Source: Ectobius pallidus
Lineage: Eukaryota > Arthropoda > Insecta > Blattodea > Ectobiidae
Assembly: GCA_964059195.1 (NCBI GenBank)
Contig: CAXKWD010000001.1
Span: 217,256,484-217,320,483, forward strand
Reading direction: 5' to 3'
Length of the DNA stretch: 64,000 bases
The notes under the pieces were generated by a model. That model was given only the letters and a program-made list of their open reading frames with translations, was not told the origin of the DNA and searched no databases. Positions 54,794 through 64,000 of the stretch are shown here, in pieces; position 1 is the stretch's first letter, and each line of letters begins with the position of its first letter. Both the position numbers and the translations under genes were made by a program.

Positions 54794-55796
54794 TAAGTAT
54801 AAAATTATGTAGTCAACAGCCCTATATTTCAACTAATACAAACCCTACAGCAGTGGATAGGATTTTTTATAGATATCTAACGGATGATACTCAGTCACAC
54901 TAAATCTTTTTTGGGGGGGGGGGAGAATGTTGGTTTAAAGTATCTATAATTAATTACTGTTAACGGATAGTACTCTTTATTATGCGACACCCTATTTAAT
55001 ATGGACGTAGAAAGTGAGAATGGACAAATATCATCTCTGAACGTGTTCACAAAATAAACAGCTTTCTGCCGAGAGAAGATATTAGCATTGATGTAGTTGC
55101 ATATATTTGTGGGAATTTGTGCAACGTGCCTGAAAATCTTCAATTACTCTGGATAATATAGAATTCACAAATCCCAAACAAATGCGAAGCTTAAATGCGT
55201 CGCCAGCGTGCGAGTGGTCGAATATTAAACTAATCCTCGGCCTTCTGTTTCATGTGTAATAACTCCAGAGATGATGTTCCGGCTCTGTCACCGCTGACGG
55301 ATGGAAATTTAATAAGCTGACATGACGACGCCATCTTCCTAATCATTTTAATTTCAGCCCTGCCATCGCATAACGGACTGTAAAAACTATTTCTCTCTGA
55401 TTTCCCATCTGTCTCCCGTTCATCATCATAATTTATATAACCACGTCATGATATCCCTTTTTCACAAACGAATCCTGCTACTCAACTTTTACATTTATAC
55501 ACGTCATGTTCCGTACATCAACAAAAATTAAAACGAATTTTTAAAATGTCTGACAACAGTCCAATCCATCCCAAGAGTCTCATTTCAATAAATTATCTGA
55601 ATTATCCATTTTCTAGTTCAGGCCTGAGTAACTTTACAGAAACTGGAGGCCAAATTTATTTAGACGACTTTCCTTTAATTTTGAATCGTATTTACTTAAA
55701 CAGTTGGCTTGTAGATTAGAAATACTCTCCATGAAGACTATTATAGAGTTGTCACAGATTCATTCGTAAATGTTACAAACATTTTAAAAATTACAT
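54794..55796. other. About 1 kb with no repeat or gene recognised
   Basis: Contains a G-run at 54913-54923. 55190-55460 is less AT-rich and shows no similarity to the repeats in this window, so it may be single-copy DNA. No coding region is supported. Confidence 0.4.
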
Positions 55797-56225
55797 GACA
55801 AATAAAATCAGGTAAACTGATGTAACAAAGGGCCCGAATGCTTTTCTTTAATCAATGATAATTGCAATTATGATATGCAGAAAATAAGTTATTTTTGTAA
55901 TCGATTTCCGAGTTAAGCTCCAGATCGATTCATTAAGCAGGGCTTACGGAAGAACAAAGGTCTAAAGTTTGATAAGCATATGTGAAGGAATGTGTGGGTA
56001 GTGTTATTTCTCAAAGCTAACTGTATTGCAACTTCCAAAGCCGTATATCAACACTGTAAAACAATATGTTGTCATGAGAACTGATCTGCATTTGATAAAT
56101 TCTTTCTAATATATTACCATTGGGAATACTCCGGTACTGGTCCACCGATTTGGTGCAATATCAATAGACTTCTTCTCATGGGCGTTATAAATGCATGTAC
56201 CAAGTTTACAATAAAAATTCTGGAA
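55797..56225 (-). repeat. Rep-K copy, uninterrupted
   Basis: From AAAATCAGGTAAACTGATGT to about TATAAATGCATGTACCAAG. It lacks SINE-H and TIR-O and shows the undisturbed ATAATTGCAATTAT site at 55858-55871. Useful as the empty-site reference. Confidence 0.82.
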
Positions 56226-56469
56226 TTAGAAAATTAAATGCATTGAGCAAATGATATTTACAACAGCTGATTTAAATACATTTGAAAAACGACTGGGGCC
56301 TACATTAACTTCTATTACTGCTCAATATAAAATACGTAGGCCTATACTATAGGCCAGGGGTTAGCTCACTGATTACTTTCTTGGTAAAATTTATCCGGCC
56401 ATAGGCCAATTTTCCTTAATTATTTATCTTCTTTAGAGTTTTGTTTTCCTTGTTTTCAACTTTTCCTTA

Positions 56470-56556
56470 TTACACTCATGCCCGAGGCGGGACTTGAACC
56501 CACAGCTTTCTTCACCACGGATCTAAGGCCTTAGCTACCGAGGCAAATAAGGCCGA
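56470..56556 (-). repeat. tRNA-like SINE head
   Basis: The minus strand reads GCCTCGGTAGCTAAGGCCTT with a B-box-like GGGTTCAAGTCCCGC near 56488-56502. No acceptor-stem pairing good enough for a tRNA gene is visible. It borders Hel-C directly. Confidence 0.5.
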
Positions 56557-56891
56557 CAGAATCGAAGCGATTTATAATTCCATGCGATATATTGAAAAAA
56601 TCGCGATGCTTTTATTTCCAAGTTATGAAAAACGGCAAAGCCACCTGCAAATGATTTGAAAAATAAAATATATTTTTCTGAAAACAGATACTTCGATAGA
56701 GCTAAAAATTCACGTTTTTTGGCCCGTTTTTCGCTCATAACTCGTGAACGAAAGCGAAAATTAAAAATCCTGCTTCGGGGTGCATTCGGGCACGTTCAGC
56801 CCATCTACGTTTAAAATTCCAGATCTCTGCGTGCAGTAGATTTCGCTGGGCATCGCGCACAGACAGACAGACACTTCCTCTTATTATTATA
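56557..56891 (-). mobile_element. Hel-C 5' half
   Basis: Interior plus the 5' end (minus strand TCTATAATAATAAGAGGAAG). A (CAGA)n tract lies at 56861-56874 on the plus strand. The 3' hairpin half is absent. Confidence 0.78.
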
Positions 56892-57604
56892 GATTTTATA
56901 AATGCTTGCAGCAGAGGATTATAACCATATGCCAATTAAATTCCGTTCTTAGCGGATTCTCGCCTGCCATAACGAAAAGCACAGAATATCAGAACAGGCA
57001 ATATCCTCAAATAATGACAGCTTACAAATTCCCAGTGAAAAATACACGAAAAATATTTGCAATTTCCTTTTCAATTGCTAGAATGCTTAGGCGTTTCAAG
57101 ATGACAACGAAAGAATATATGCAGACATATTAGAACTAACAGAATGGGATGTGCATTGTTGGATTCCTTGGCCTCCTGTAGCTACGTAACTACATAGAGA
57201 TTGAAATGTTACGTTTGTCGACAAGGAGGTCATACCCATCTGAGTTTTCAATGAAGTTGCAAATAGAGATTGGAAACTTTTCCCATTCCAAGTTTCATAT
57301 TCAACTGTCACGAGGCGGGAACATTGACATCAAGGCACTGCCTTCTGTTGCAGTCACAAATACCCAACATTCTATTTTTCTAGCACACATAGTGAGATGA
57401 GAAATAAAAACACATTTCAGATGAAGAAGCTCAAGAGTGAATAATAAAATGATGGATTTGAAAATAGCTATGAAGAGACTGTAAACGTATGCTATTATCT
57501 AAGCTAGTCAAACCTCATGTGAAGCACTCACACAACTTTCTTTTCTAGGATAGTGGAACAATCTTACACTGGAACTATTATTAAGTGTCAGAATGGAACT
57601 TCAT
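56892..57604. other. No identified gene or repeat
   Basis: Several overlapping short frames (56906-57400) with no family motif. Possibly single-copy. Confidence 0.4.
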
Positions 57605-57951
57605 AAGATTGTATGGGAGACGGAAAAATGTTCGTCCGTCCGTGTGTCTGTACACGCGATAACTCAAATATGCTTTATCGGATTTTCATGAAACTTGGTA
57701 TACGCATTTATAACGTCCAAGGGAAGAAGCCAATTGACATTGGACCAATTCGGTTGACCGATACCGGAGTAAAGCCCGATTTAGTGCCTATTTTATGGTA
57801 ATATATTAGAAAGAATTTATTAAATGCAAATTAGTTCTCATGACAACATATTGTTCTACAGTGTTCATATACAGCTTTGGAAGTTGCAATACAGTTACCT
57901 ATGACAAATAACACTATTCCTTCACACATGATCATCAAACTAAACTGTTAA

Positions 57952-58140
57952 ACTGAAGCGAGGTGGTCGAGGTGGTAACGTTTTGGACTCGCATTCTGGA
58001 GTTTCTTGGTTCTAATCCCGATGCCGACCAATTTGACTTTTTCTTTTATTTCTTTGTGAGTGTGCGGTTGTCAAGATTTTACAAATCTATATAGTTTTGC
58101 TGAAGCTGGATGATTTAAATCTGTCATTGAAAAAACTAGT
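57952..58140 (+). repeat. SINE-H head plus shared extra segment, inside Rep-K
   Basis: The head GAAGCGAGGTGGTCGAGGTG and TTTTGGACTCGCATTCTGG are followed by TATATAGTTTTGCTGAAGC, exactly as at 18706-18915 and at the same Rep-K coordinate. Confidence 0.78.
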
Positions 58141-58155
58141 CCTTTGTTCTTCCGT

Positions 58156-58472
58156 GGCGCTACATCCCTGGAGGGACTTGACCGACCACCCGACTGCTGC
58201 GTCATCTCCCGTAGGCATGTGGGGCATGTGGCATGTGGCATGTGGCATGTGGGGCATGTGGTCAGCATACCGACACCCAGGCCGTTAATGGTGGTTTTCT
58301 TGACCGGAGCCGCTACTTCTCTATCAAGTAGCTCCTCAAATTTGAATCACGAGGCTGAGTGCACCCCTACCAGACCTCCCTACCTCAGAAAAATCCGAGG
58401 AGGTACCGGGAATCGAACCCGGGCCGACGGATCTGTAGTCAGCAACGCTAACCACAAGACCACGCCGGCGGA
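58156..58472 (-). repeat. SINE-E inside Rep-K, 14-bp TSD
   Basis: A perfect TSD, CTTTGTTCTTCCGT, sits at 58142-58155 and 58473-58486. The head is at the right (antisense B box near 58413-58427). The body holds an expanded GGCATGTGG-type array at 58215-58262, where other copies have one unit. Confidence 0.93.
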
Positions 58473-58540
58473 CTTTGTTCTTCCGTAAGCCCTCCTTAAT
58501 GAATCAATCTGCAGACTTACTCGGAAATCAATAAATTAAA

Positions 58541-58560
58541 TATATATATATATATATATT
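58541..58560 (+). repeat. (TA)n microsatellite in Rep-K
   Basis: About ten TA units inside the Rep-K AT-rich spacer. Confidence 0.85.
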
Positions 58561-58612
58561 TTCTGCATTTAATAATTGCGATTATAACTGATTAAACAAA
58601 AGCATTCTGGCA

Positions 58613-59185
58613 CTTTGAAACAACAGTTTATCTCTTTTTTTTTTCTTTTTTTTCTGCATTCAGTAGGTCTATAGAAAAAAATTTTCACACGCAGTTTCCG
58701 TACGCAAAAATTCTATATTCTACATGATATATGAAGAACTTCACATTTATATGAAGGATTCAGAAATAAAAGAGATTACCCATCAATGAGACAACACATA
58801 TTAATTTCTACCCTTCGTACTTTTTATAAAAATTAAATTAACAATGGACGTCATTTTCTGTGACATTAACATTATTTTAAAAATTATTTCTTTACTTTAA
58901 AATGATCTCGTATTTTACATATTTAAAGTTACGTCACAATTGTTTTCCTATTTTTTCATTCAGTTCTTTGTATTTACTACTTTTTCACTCTGCTCTCTTT
59001 GGACTTGCACCCGAGCACGAGCAAAATTGCCCATTCGGGTGTACCTCTTATATCTTATATTATGTTTCAAAAATTGTAATTTTTTGTGTTTCATCTATCT
59101 TTTTTCCTTAGTAGAAAATGCTTAACCTGTATTTTTGTAATTTGAAAATTTGTAATGTTAAAAATTTGTAATTCACAATCAGAAG
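58613..59185. other. No identified gene or repeat
   Basis: AT-rich sequence. Overlapping plus frames at 58902-59125 look hydrophobic by base composition only. Confidence 0.4.
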
Positions 59186-59706
59186 TTTTGTAAGACAATT
59201 ATCCTGCGGGTTGTATTATATGGATGTGAGACATGGCCGCTTACTCTTCGGAAAGAACAGTCTGAGAGTGTTCGAAAACAGAGGTTTTAGAAAAATATTT
59301 GGGCCCAAGAGGGTTGAAAATGGGGACTGGAGAAAATTGCACAACGACGAGCTTCATGACCTGTACGCTTCAGCGGATAGCCTATATCCTAGTAAGGGTT
59401 TTTAAATCGCAAAGGATGGAATGGGCTGGACATGTTGCACGCATGGGGAGGAAAGACATATCTCAAAAGTATTGACTGGGAGACCCGAAGGGTAAAGACA
59501 ACGCGGAAAACCTAGACGTAGGGGGGAGGACAATCGTAGAACGGATTTAAGGGAAGTAGGATTTGCTAGCGATGATTGGATGGAGTTAGCACAGAATAGG
59601 GTTGAATGGCGGACTCAGGTAAGCGCGGCAATGAACCTTCTGGTTCCATAAAATAGATAAGATTTCTTTAGCTTTCTGAGGAATTGTCTATTGCCATTGA
59701 GTTGAG
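59186..59706 (+). mobile_element. RTE-like LINE 3' fragment
   Basis: The relic frame reads VFENRGFRKIFGPKRVENGD and WRKLHNDELHDLY, then frameshifts through the MEWAGHVARM, LTGRPEG and WRTQVSAAMNLL regions. It ends with the TAAAATAGATAAGATTTC tip and a GAGT-type tail. Rep-K follows directly. Confidence 0.87.
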
Positions 59707-59714
59707 TGAGTGGT

Positions 59715-60005
59715 ACACGCATTTGTACCGTCCATGGGACGAAGGTTATTGATTTTTTCCCCCAAATCGCTGCCGGTGTAATGCCCAATTTAGCGCCCAT
59801 TTTGTATAATATACCAGACTTAATTTATCATGAAAACAATATTGTTTAACAGTGTTCATATACGGCTTTGGAATTTGAACGGGCTTTGACAAATAACACT
59901 ACCCACATGTTCCATCACATTTGCTTATCACCTTTGTTCTTCCGTAAGCCCTACTTAATGAATCGATCTGGAGCTTAACTCGCAGATCGATTACAAAAAT
60001 TGTAT
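59715..60005 (+). repeat. Rep-K copy, uninterrupted at the SINE-H site
   Basis: It shows the sequence without SINE-H (GCTTATCACCTTTGTTCTTC at 59923-59942), so it serves as an empty-site reference. It lacks the start and the far end. Confidence 0.75.
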
Positions 60006-60583
60006 GGTGTAAAGTTAGTCAACCAAATTCCACCTGATAAAACAAAAGCATGACATCTAAAGTAAAAAATACAAGACTTCATCTAGGAGTTGCGAATATA
60101 AAATAAAAGTTTTCAGATTTATTTGATAAAGAGAGGAGAAAAGTTATTATTTTTAGACATGAAATATTAATCGGTGTGAATTGGTGTAGACGTTGTAATT
60201 TTCTCTTCCTTTTTTAATGATTAATATTGGAATGCATAAGGTTTGTGTGTGCTACGTATTTGAACTCTATTTTGTAATGGGAGATACGTTACAGCCGAAC
60301 GAACTCAACCAAAGTCACCCACATCGAGCCCCCCTCAATTAAATTGTGTGTTTTGCAGGACTCTTAACAATTTATTTTTAACACTCTTAAACATCTGCTT
60401 TGTCTTACTGTTAACACACCGAAAAATATGAGCTTTCATTTCAGAATTACCTCACTTTCACCCTTATACCCTTAGCAACCAGGGAAGGCGGTTGAGGCCA
60501 GGTAGATTCCTTCACCCACAGGCACCCTCACATTTACAAGGGCAGAAGATTTAGGACCAATCGTAATTTCCTCCCCGTGAGTC
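60006..60583. other. No identified gene or repeat
   Basis: Mixed sequence; the 60460-60580 part is richer in C. No coding support. Confidence 0.4.
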
Positions 60584-60917
60584 ACCTAGTCTACTTCAAT
60601 CAATCAATCTTAGATTTTTTTAATATGTCATTTTATCATAAAATGTTTGTTATATATCAATTCTACACATAATTACAAGAAAAATGACACCAAACAATGT
60701 ATAATTTACTTTAATAGGAACATAGGACTTGAAAGCAGTTTTCTCGTAACTTTTATTTATGTATTTGTTATAGATGTTCCTGTTAAAATAAATTATACAT
60801 TGTTTGGTGTCATTTTTCTTGTAATTATGTGTAGAATTGATATATAACAAACATTTTAAGATAAAATGACATATTAAAAAAATCCAAGATTGATTGATTG
60901 ATTGAAGTAGACTAGGT
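60584..60917. repeat. Large palindrome (about 140-bp arms)
   Basis: The arms, about 60584-60724 and 60776-60917, are reverse complements with a 4-bp (GATT) unit difference and few mismatches. They start ACCTAGTCTACTTCAATCAA and mirror at TTGAAGTAGACTAGGT. The roughly 50-nt centre is unique. Both strands therefore give near-identical 66-codon frames, which is an artefact of symmetry. It is probably a foldback MITE. Confidence 0.9.
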
Positions 60918-61010
60918 CAGGGGTCGGCAACCTGTGGCTCGCGAGCCACGTGCGGCTCTTTGGATGTGAAGCTGCGGCTCTTTAGATCCATACGCATATA
61001 TTATTTATTT
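60918..61010. mobile_element. hAT-type end (CAGGGGTCGGCAACC)
   Basis: CAGGGGTCGGCAACCTGTGG followed by a TGGCTCGCGAGCCA palindrome closely matches the well-known hAT terminal signature. The partner end GGTTGCCGACCCCTG is not found downstream in the window, so it is truncated or lies inside lost sequence. Confidence 0.6.
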
Positions 61011-61402
61011 TATTAAAAAAAAAATTAAAAATCGTTCTGAATCGATTAACGAGGATTAGGCACAGATTCTATCTCTCAGCCACTTGTATTCGCTTTTCAC
61101 CGCATCCCTCCCCGTGACACGCGTCGTCACTGTCGTCAGTCCGTCGGAAGCTCTCGAATGACGCCGTCGTCGGATGTTTCTATGTAGGTTTTAATTCGCT
61201 TTCGATACAAGACAATTTGGCGTCTTCACCAGTGCTTTGGCTGTGACGTCTAGTTTGTTATAGCGAATGCCGTGCAAAAATGCCTTGAAGACAATAAGAT
61301 CGATTTAAATAAAATCACAGTCTCATAAAGTACCATTCTGGTACTTATGAAGCAGCTGGCAATGCTATTTTTTCAACTTCGGATGGCAAGAAAATCCACA
61401 TT
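61011..61402. other. No identified gene; possible remnant of the preceding hAT
   Basis: 61050-61260 is GC-richer with CGTCGTC motifs. No transposase motif could be read. Confidence 0.35.
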
Positions 61403-61730
61403 ACCGAGCGAGGTGGCCGAGATGGTAACGTCTTGGACTCGCATTCGGAAGGTCCCAGGTTCTAATCCCGTGGCCGGCCAAATTGACAAGGGTTTTTTCA
61501 TGGTTACTCCAGTCGTAAAGGAAGATGCCGAATTGGATATTTACATACAATGAATCATCCTCACCATTTCAACCCGTATCATATCCATTTAAATTCATAT
61601 CAGTTGAAATTTACTCCATAAAAATACACCAATGTTAGAAACAATTGACAATCAATAGTCCCATGGTCTACCCTACTGTACAGACACACATCCCGAACTC
61701 CTGATATGGCCTCGTAGCTAAAAGGAGTAT
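61403..61730 (+). repeat. SINE-H, full-length copy with poly-T end
   Basis: The head ACCGAGCGAGGTGGCCGAGA with B box GGTTCTAATCCCG near 61459-61471 is complete. The body extends to GGCCTCGTAGCTAAAAGGAG and ends in a T run (61731-61740). This is the best reference for the family. Confidence 0.92.
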
Positions 61731-62094
61731 TTTTTTTTTTAATCCGCATATCCTCTTCCTTGCAGGCGGCATGTGCGATCTGCCACGTGGACCCATGTTC
61801 TGTATTCAAATTGGGGAGAGTGTGGAAACAGAAGAAGTCAGCTATTGTACCACGTGCGGGGGGTCAGTATATATAGCCGTCATGCCGGTACATAAAAATC
61901 CAATTAGACCTCATTTCGTGCGCGCCACCATGGATTCAGTGCAACAATGTGATAAGATCCCTTCATTATGATTTGCGAATTAGTTTATGTAAATTTACAA
62001 GCATGAATACAGACAAAAAAGTACGCAATTGTGTGAAACTGTCTGCAGTAATTTCACGAGTGTTCATAGTTCTGGTTATTTAATTGTTAATAAT
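61731..62094. other. No identified gene or repeat
   Basis: A plus frame at 61771-61971 (66 codons) has no recognised motif. Confidence 0.35.
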
Positions 62095-62640
62095 TATCTC
62101 GTTACAACTAACATGGGCAACAAAAGAATATCATTCATATTTTAATCAAAATGTTTGTTTTGAAATTCGCATTTAAGTCATGTTATTTCGCTTTTATCTT
62201 GATACCTATTAATTTTATAAAGAAATGTGTTTAACACAAAATGTTCTTTTTAATTTTCTCTTCAACTTGACTGTACTAAGTCTCCATGTATCGCCCAATG
62301 TAATGGAAATAGCCTAGAAAAACTGAAAATGGATAAGAGCCAAGTACCTTCTAAGTCATTTTTCAGAAAAACGGATATATCCATTTTAGTACTCATAGAT
62401 AAGAGTTTCCAATTTTAATTTTTTATTTAAATCGTTAGAGCCAATGTTTCAAAGATCAAAACTTTCCAAATAACTTTCATGAAAAGTCCCCTTAATATTT
62501 CAGTGATAAAACTCAATTTCTGGGCGGTTCAATAGAATTCCGAAAAAGTCCTAAGACCTAATTCAAAAATTGAAGTACGAGGTAAATACAATGAACCGTT
62601 TACCCGCTGTGCTTGTCCACAGACGGACAGACGGACAGAG
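62095..62640 (+). repeat. Rep-T copy ending at the LINE
   Basis: Colinear with 45885-46581 without the SINE-S insertion, followed by a terminus with GACGGACAGACGGACAGAGG, similar to 31600-31625. The LINE coding sequence begins immediately after. Confidence 0.7.
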
Positions 62641-63984
62641 GTAATTCCAAAAACACCAATATCCTTATTATCTACCATTGCAAAATTATTAGAGAAATGC
62701 ATAAAAAATAGACTAACAAACTTTTTAGAAAAAAATAAACTATTAGCGGAACCACAATTTGGTTTTAGGAATAATATGAGTACAGATGATGCTATAATGG
62801 CCGTTACATCCACAATTATTAAAGCAGTAGATGAAGGAAAAAAATGCTTAGGTGTTTTTCTGGACCTAAGAAAGGCCTTTGACACTATAAGTCACAACAT
62901 TTTGCTAAATAAATTAGAAAATATTGGTGTTAGAGGTATTGCCTTAGACCTATTTCGATCATATTTATCAAATAGATACCAAATCACTAAAGTTAACAAC
63001 GAAAAAAGTGAAAACGTAGTGCTAAATATCGGCGTCCCACAAGGAACTGTGTTAGGTCCTTTGCTCTTCTTAATATATATCAATGATCTTCTTAAATTAG
63101 ATATAAGTCTCATCAAAGGCAATGTCTATTCCTTCGCTGATGACACAGTAATAATATTTTCTGGAAACAGTTGGGAGCACGTTTTTAGTAATGCTAACAT
63201 TGGAACAAACAAAATAAAAAAATGGCTCGATGAAAACCTTCTATCTTTAAACATTGATAAAACAACATATTTACCATTTTCACTAAACTCTAAAGGACTT
63301 TCCTCGATAAATGCACAACACAATATAATCTTACATGAAATCTCTTGTTCTATCCCTTTTAATTGTAAATGTCCAAAATTAAGTTCATCAACACAAGTAA
63401 AATACTTAGGTGTTATCATTGATCAAAATTTACGGTGGGAAAAACATGTTCAATATCTGTGTCTTAAACTACGGAAAACTATATATAAATTTGTTATATT
63501 AAGAAACATTATGCCACAGAGTACTTTAAGACTAATATATCTAAGTTTAGTCCAATCAGTTATACAATATGGAATAATAGGATGGGGTGGGATATGTCAG
63601 ACTGCACTTCGCCCATTGTCTTTGTTGCAGAAAAGAATAATCAAGATATGTTTAAAAAAATCAATGGACTATCCATGTAAAAGTTTATATAAAGATTTTG
63701 ACGTATTGAATATTAAACAATTATACTCCTACACTTTATTAAATTATTTCCATAAACATCATGAAAAGTTCTTAACACGAAATCACTACTATAATACAAG
63801 GATGTATAATATCTCTTGTCCTCTTTTCGAACCAAAGTGTGCTACAGAAGTAGGTCTAAGGCATAGTATAAATTTCGGACCAAGGCTGTACAACAATTTT
63901 ACTAGAAGAAACCCTAGTATGATACCACTAAACAATAAATTGTTTAAAAAAAGAGTACTCGATTTGATTAAATCTAACTTGTAA
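62641..63984 (+). CDS. Non-LTR retrotransposon reverse transcriptase, 5'-truncated
   Basis: An open frame of 448 codons without a start of its own: the reverse transcriptase fold begins before the first Met (62776) with PISLLSTIAKLLEKCIKNRL. RT motifs are visible in order: LDLRKAFDTISHNIL (first catalytic Asp), GVPQGTVLGPLLFLIYIND, YSFADDTVIIF (the Asp pair of the active site), then VKYLGVIIDQNLRWEKH and LVQSVIQYGIIGWGG. It stops at TAA 63982-63984. The arrangement fits the Jockey/CR1-like LINE group. The 5' ORF, the endonuclease and the first RT blocks are missing, so it cannot be autonomous. The frame is intact, implying recent insertion. It shows no similarity to the RTE fragments in this window. 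Confidence 0.9.
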   Translation, partial: VIPKTPISLLSTIAKLLEKCIKNRLTNFLEKNKLLAEPQFGFRNNMSTDDAIMAVTSTIIKAVDEGKKCLGVFLDLRKAFDTISHNILLNKLENIGVRGIALDLFRSYLSNRYQITKVNNEKSENVVLNIGVPQGTVLGPLLFLIYINDLLKLDISLIKGNVYSFADDTVIIFSGNSWEHVFSNANIGTNKIKKWLDENLLSLNIDKTTYLPFSLNSKGLSSINAQHNIILHEISCSIPFNCKCPKLSSSTQVKYLGVIIDQNLRWEKHVQYLCLKLRKTIYKFVILRNIMPQSTLRLIYLSLVQSVIQYGIIGWGGICQTALRPLSLLQKRIIKICLKKSMDYPCKSLYKDFDVLNIKQLYSYTLLNYFHKHHEKFLTRNHYYNTRMYNISCPLFEPKCATEVGLRHSINFGPRLYNNFTRRNPSMIPLNNKLFKKRVLDLIKSNL

Positions 63985-64000
63985 TTGTACTTTTACCACT

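Larger units (their letters stand above)
57605..58612 (+). repeat. Rep-K copy carrying SINE-H, with SINE-E inside
   Basis: Rep-K runs from GTATGGGAGACGGAAAAATG with the recurrent 62-codon frame (57613-57801). SINE-H interrupts at 57952-58140 and SINE-E at 58156-58472. It ends near CATTCTGGCACTTTGAAAC. TIR-O is absent: its site reads AATAATTGCGATTATAAC. Confidence 0.8.

Noticed and set aside
18350..58612. Segmental duplication explaining the two Rep-K/SINE-H composites
   Set aside because: Sequences immediately outside the two Rep-K copies are unrelated, so only the repeat is shared.
60647..60850. Matching 66-codon frames on both strands
   Set aside because: An artefact of the 334-bp palindrome.
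1..64000. CRISPR array, bacterial operon or host protein-coding gene
   Set aside because: No regularly spaced repeats with unique spacers, no bacterial gene organisation, and no exon-like frame with family motifs apart from transposable-element proteins.
1..64000. LTR retrotransposon or endogenous virus
   Set aside because: I saw no pair of long direct terminal repeats with TG...CA ends and no gag, protease, integrase or envelope-like reading frame.

Overview
The window looks like repeat-saturated intergenic DNA from a large, AT-rich arthropod genome. The most likely source is a cockroach or similar hemimetabolous insect. Three things point there. The RTE-type LINE fragments carry the MKWAGHVARMGEE stretch that I recall as extremely abundant in Periplaneta americana predicted proteins. 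There is a short run of the insect telomere unit (CCTAA/TTAGG) at 24844-24867. Several tRNA-derived SINEs and Helitrons have arthropod-style termini. The species is an inference from memory, not proven here. I found no convincing host-gene exon, no rRNA gene, no functional tRNA gene and no CRISPR array. Almost every open frame of 60-200 codons lies inside a repeat or a simple-sequence tract.

The structure is a nest of transposable elements, labelled locally as Hel-C, hAT-P and so on. Many boundaries can be fixed because target-site duplications (TSDs) are still readable. hAT-type elements with 8-bp TSDs: hAT-L (5707-6503, 7899-8670), hAT-P (13170-13627, 28877-29354, partial 36590-36843), hAT-G (14535-14864, 30586-30857), hAT-Q (19679-19941, 37036-37290), hAT-M (39075-40211), and an internally deleted hAT with a transposase relic (44781-45704). 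Helitron-type elements: Hel-C and Hel-D, with 5' TC, a 3' hairpin followed by CTAG, and A/T flanks. Harbinger-like MITEs: Harb-B, with long inverted ends and TTA/TAA TSDs. Tc1/mariner-like: a deleted mariner (31671-32345), an inverted mariner relic (17840-18345), and a TA-flanked element (47059-47664). SINEs: four tRNA-derived families (E, F, H, S). LINEs: RTE-like fragments, plus a Jockey/CR1-like reverse transcriptase that closes the window (62641-63984, stop at 63982).

By region: 0-10 kb holds Rep-A, LINE, Harb-B, the hAT-L pair and rearranged Hel-C pieces. 10-20 kb holds a purine-rich low-complexity block, hAT-P, a SINE-F cluster split by hAT-G, a 186-bp palindrome, the mariner relic, and a Rep-K copy carrying SINE-H and TIR-O. 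20-30 kb holds Hel-D, a SINE-S split by a foldback element with telomere-like repeats, and a Harb-B split by a Hel-C. 30-40 kb holds hAT-G, the deleted mariner, a tandem Rep-A pair, Hel-D, a Rep-K copy with three further insertions, and hAT-M. 40-50 kb holds Harb-B copies, Hel-D, the hAT with transposase relic, and TIR-W. 48-54.8 kb holds a 2.4-kb element with inverted ends, a LINE split by TIR-J, Hel-D, and a Harb-B split by an 804-bp element with GC-rich ends. 55-64 kb holds Rep-K composites, a 334-bp palindrome, and the LINE reverse transcriptase.

No operon-like or pathway logic is present. The biological content is the insertion history: at least six insertions can be resolved base by base. 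The observations most worth checking are the two Helitron families and their exact insertion site, the foldback element with telomeric repeats, a MITE that used the same palindromic target twice, and a Rep-K/SINE-H composite found at two loci.
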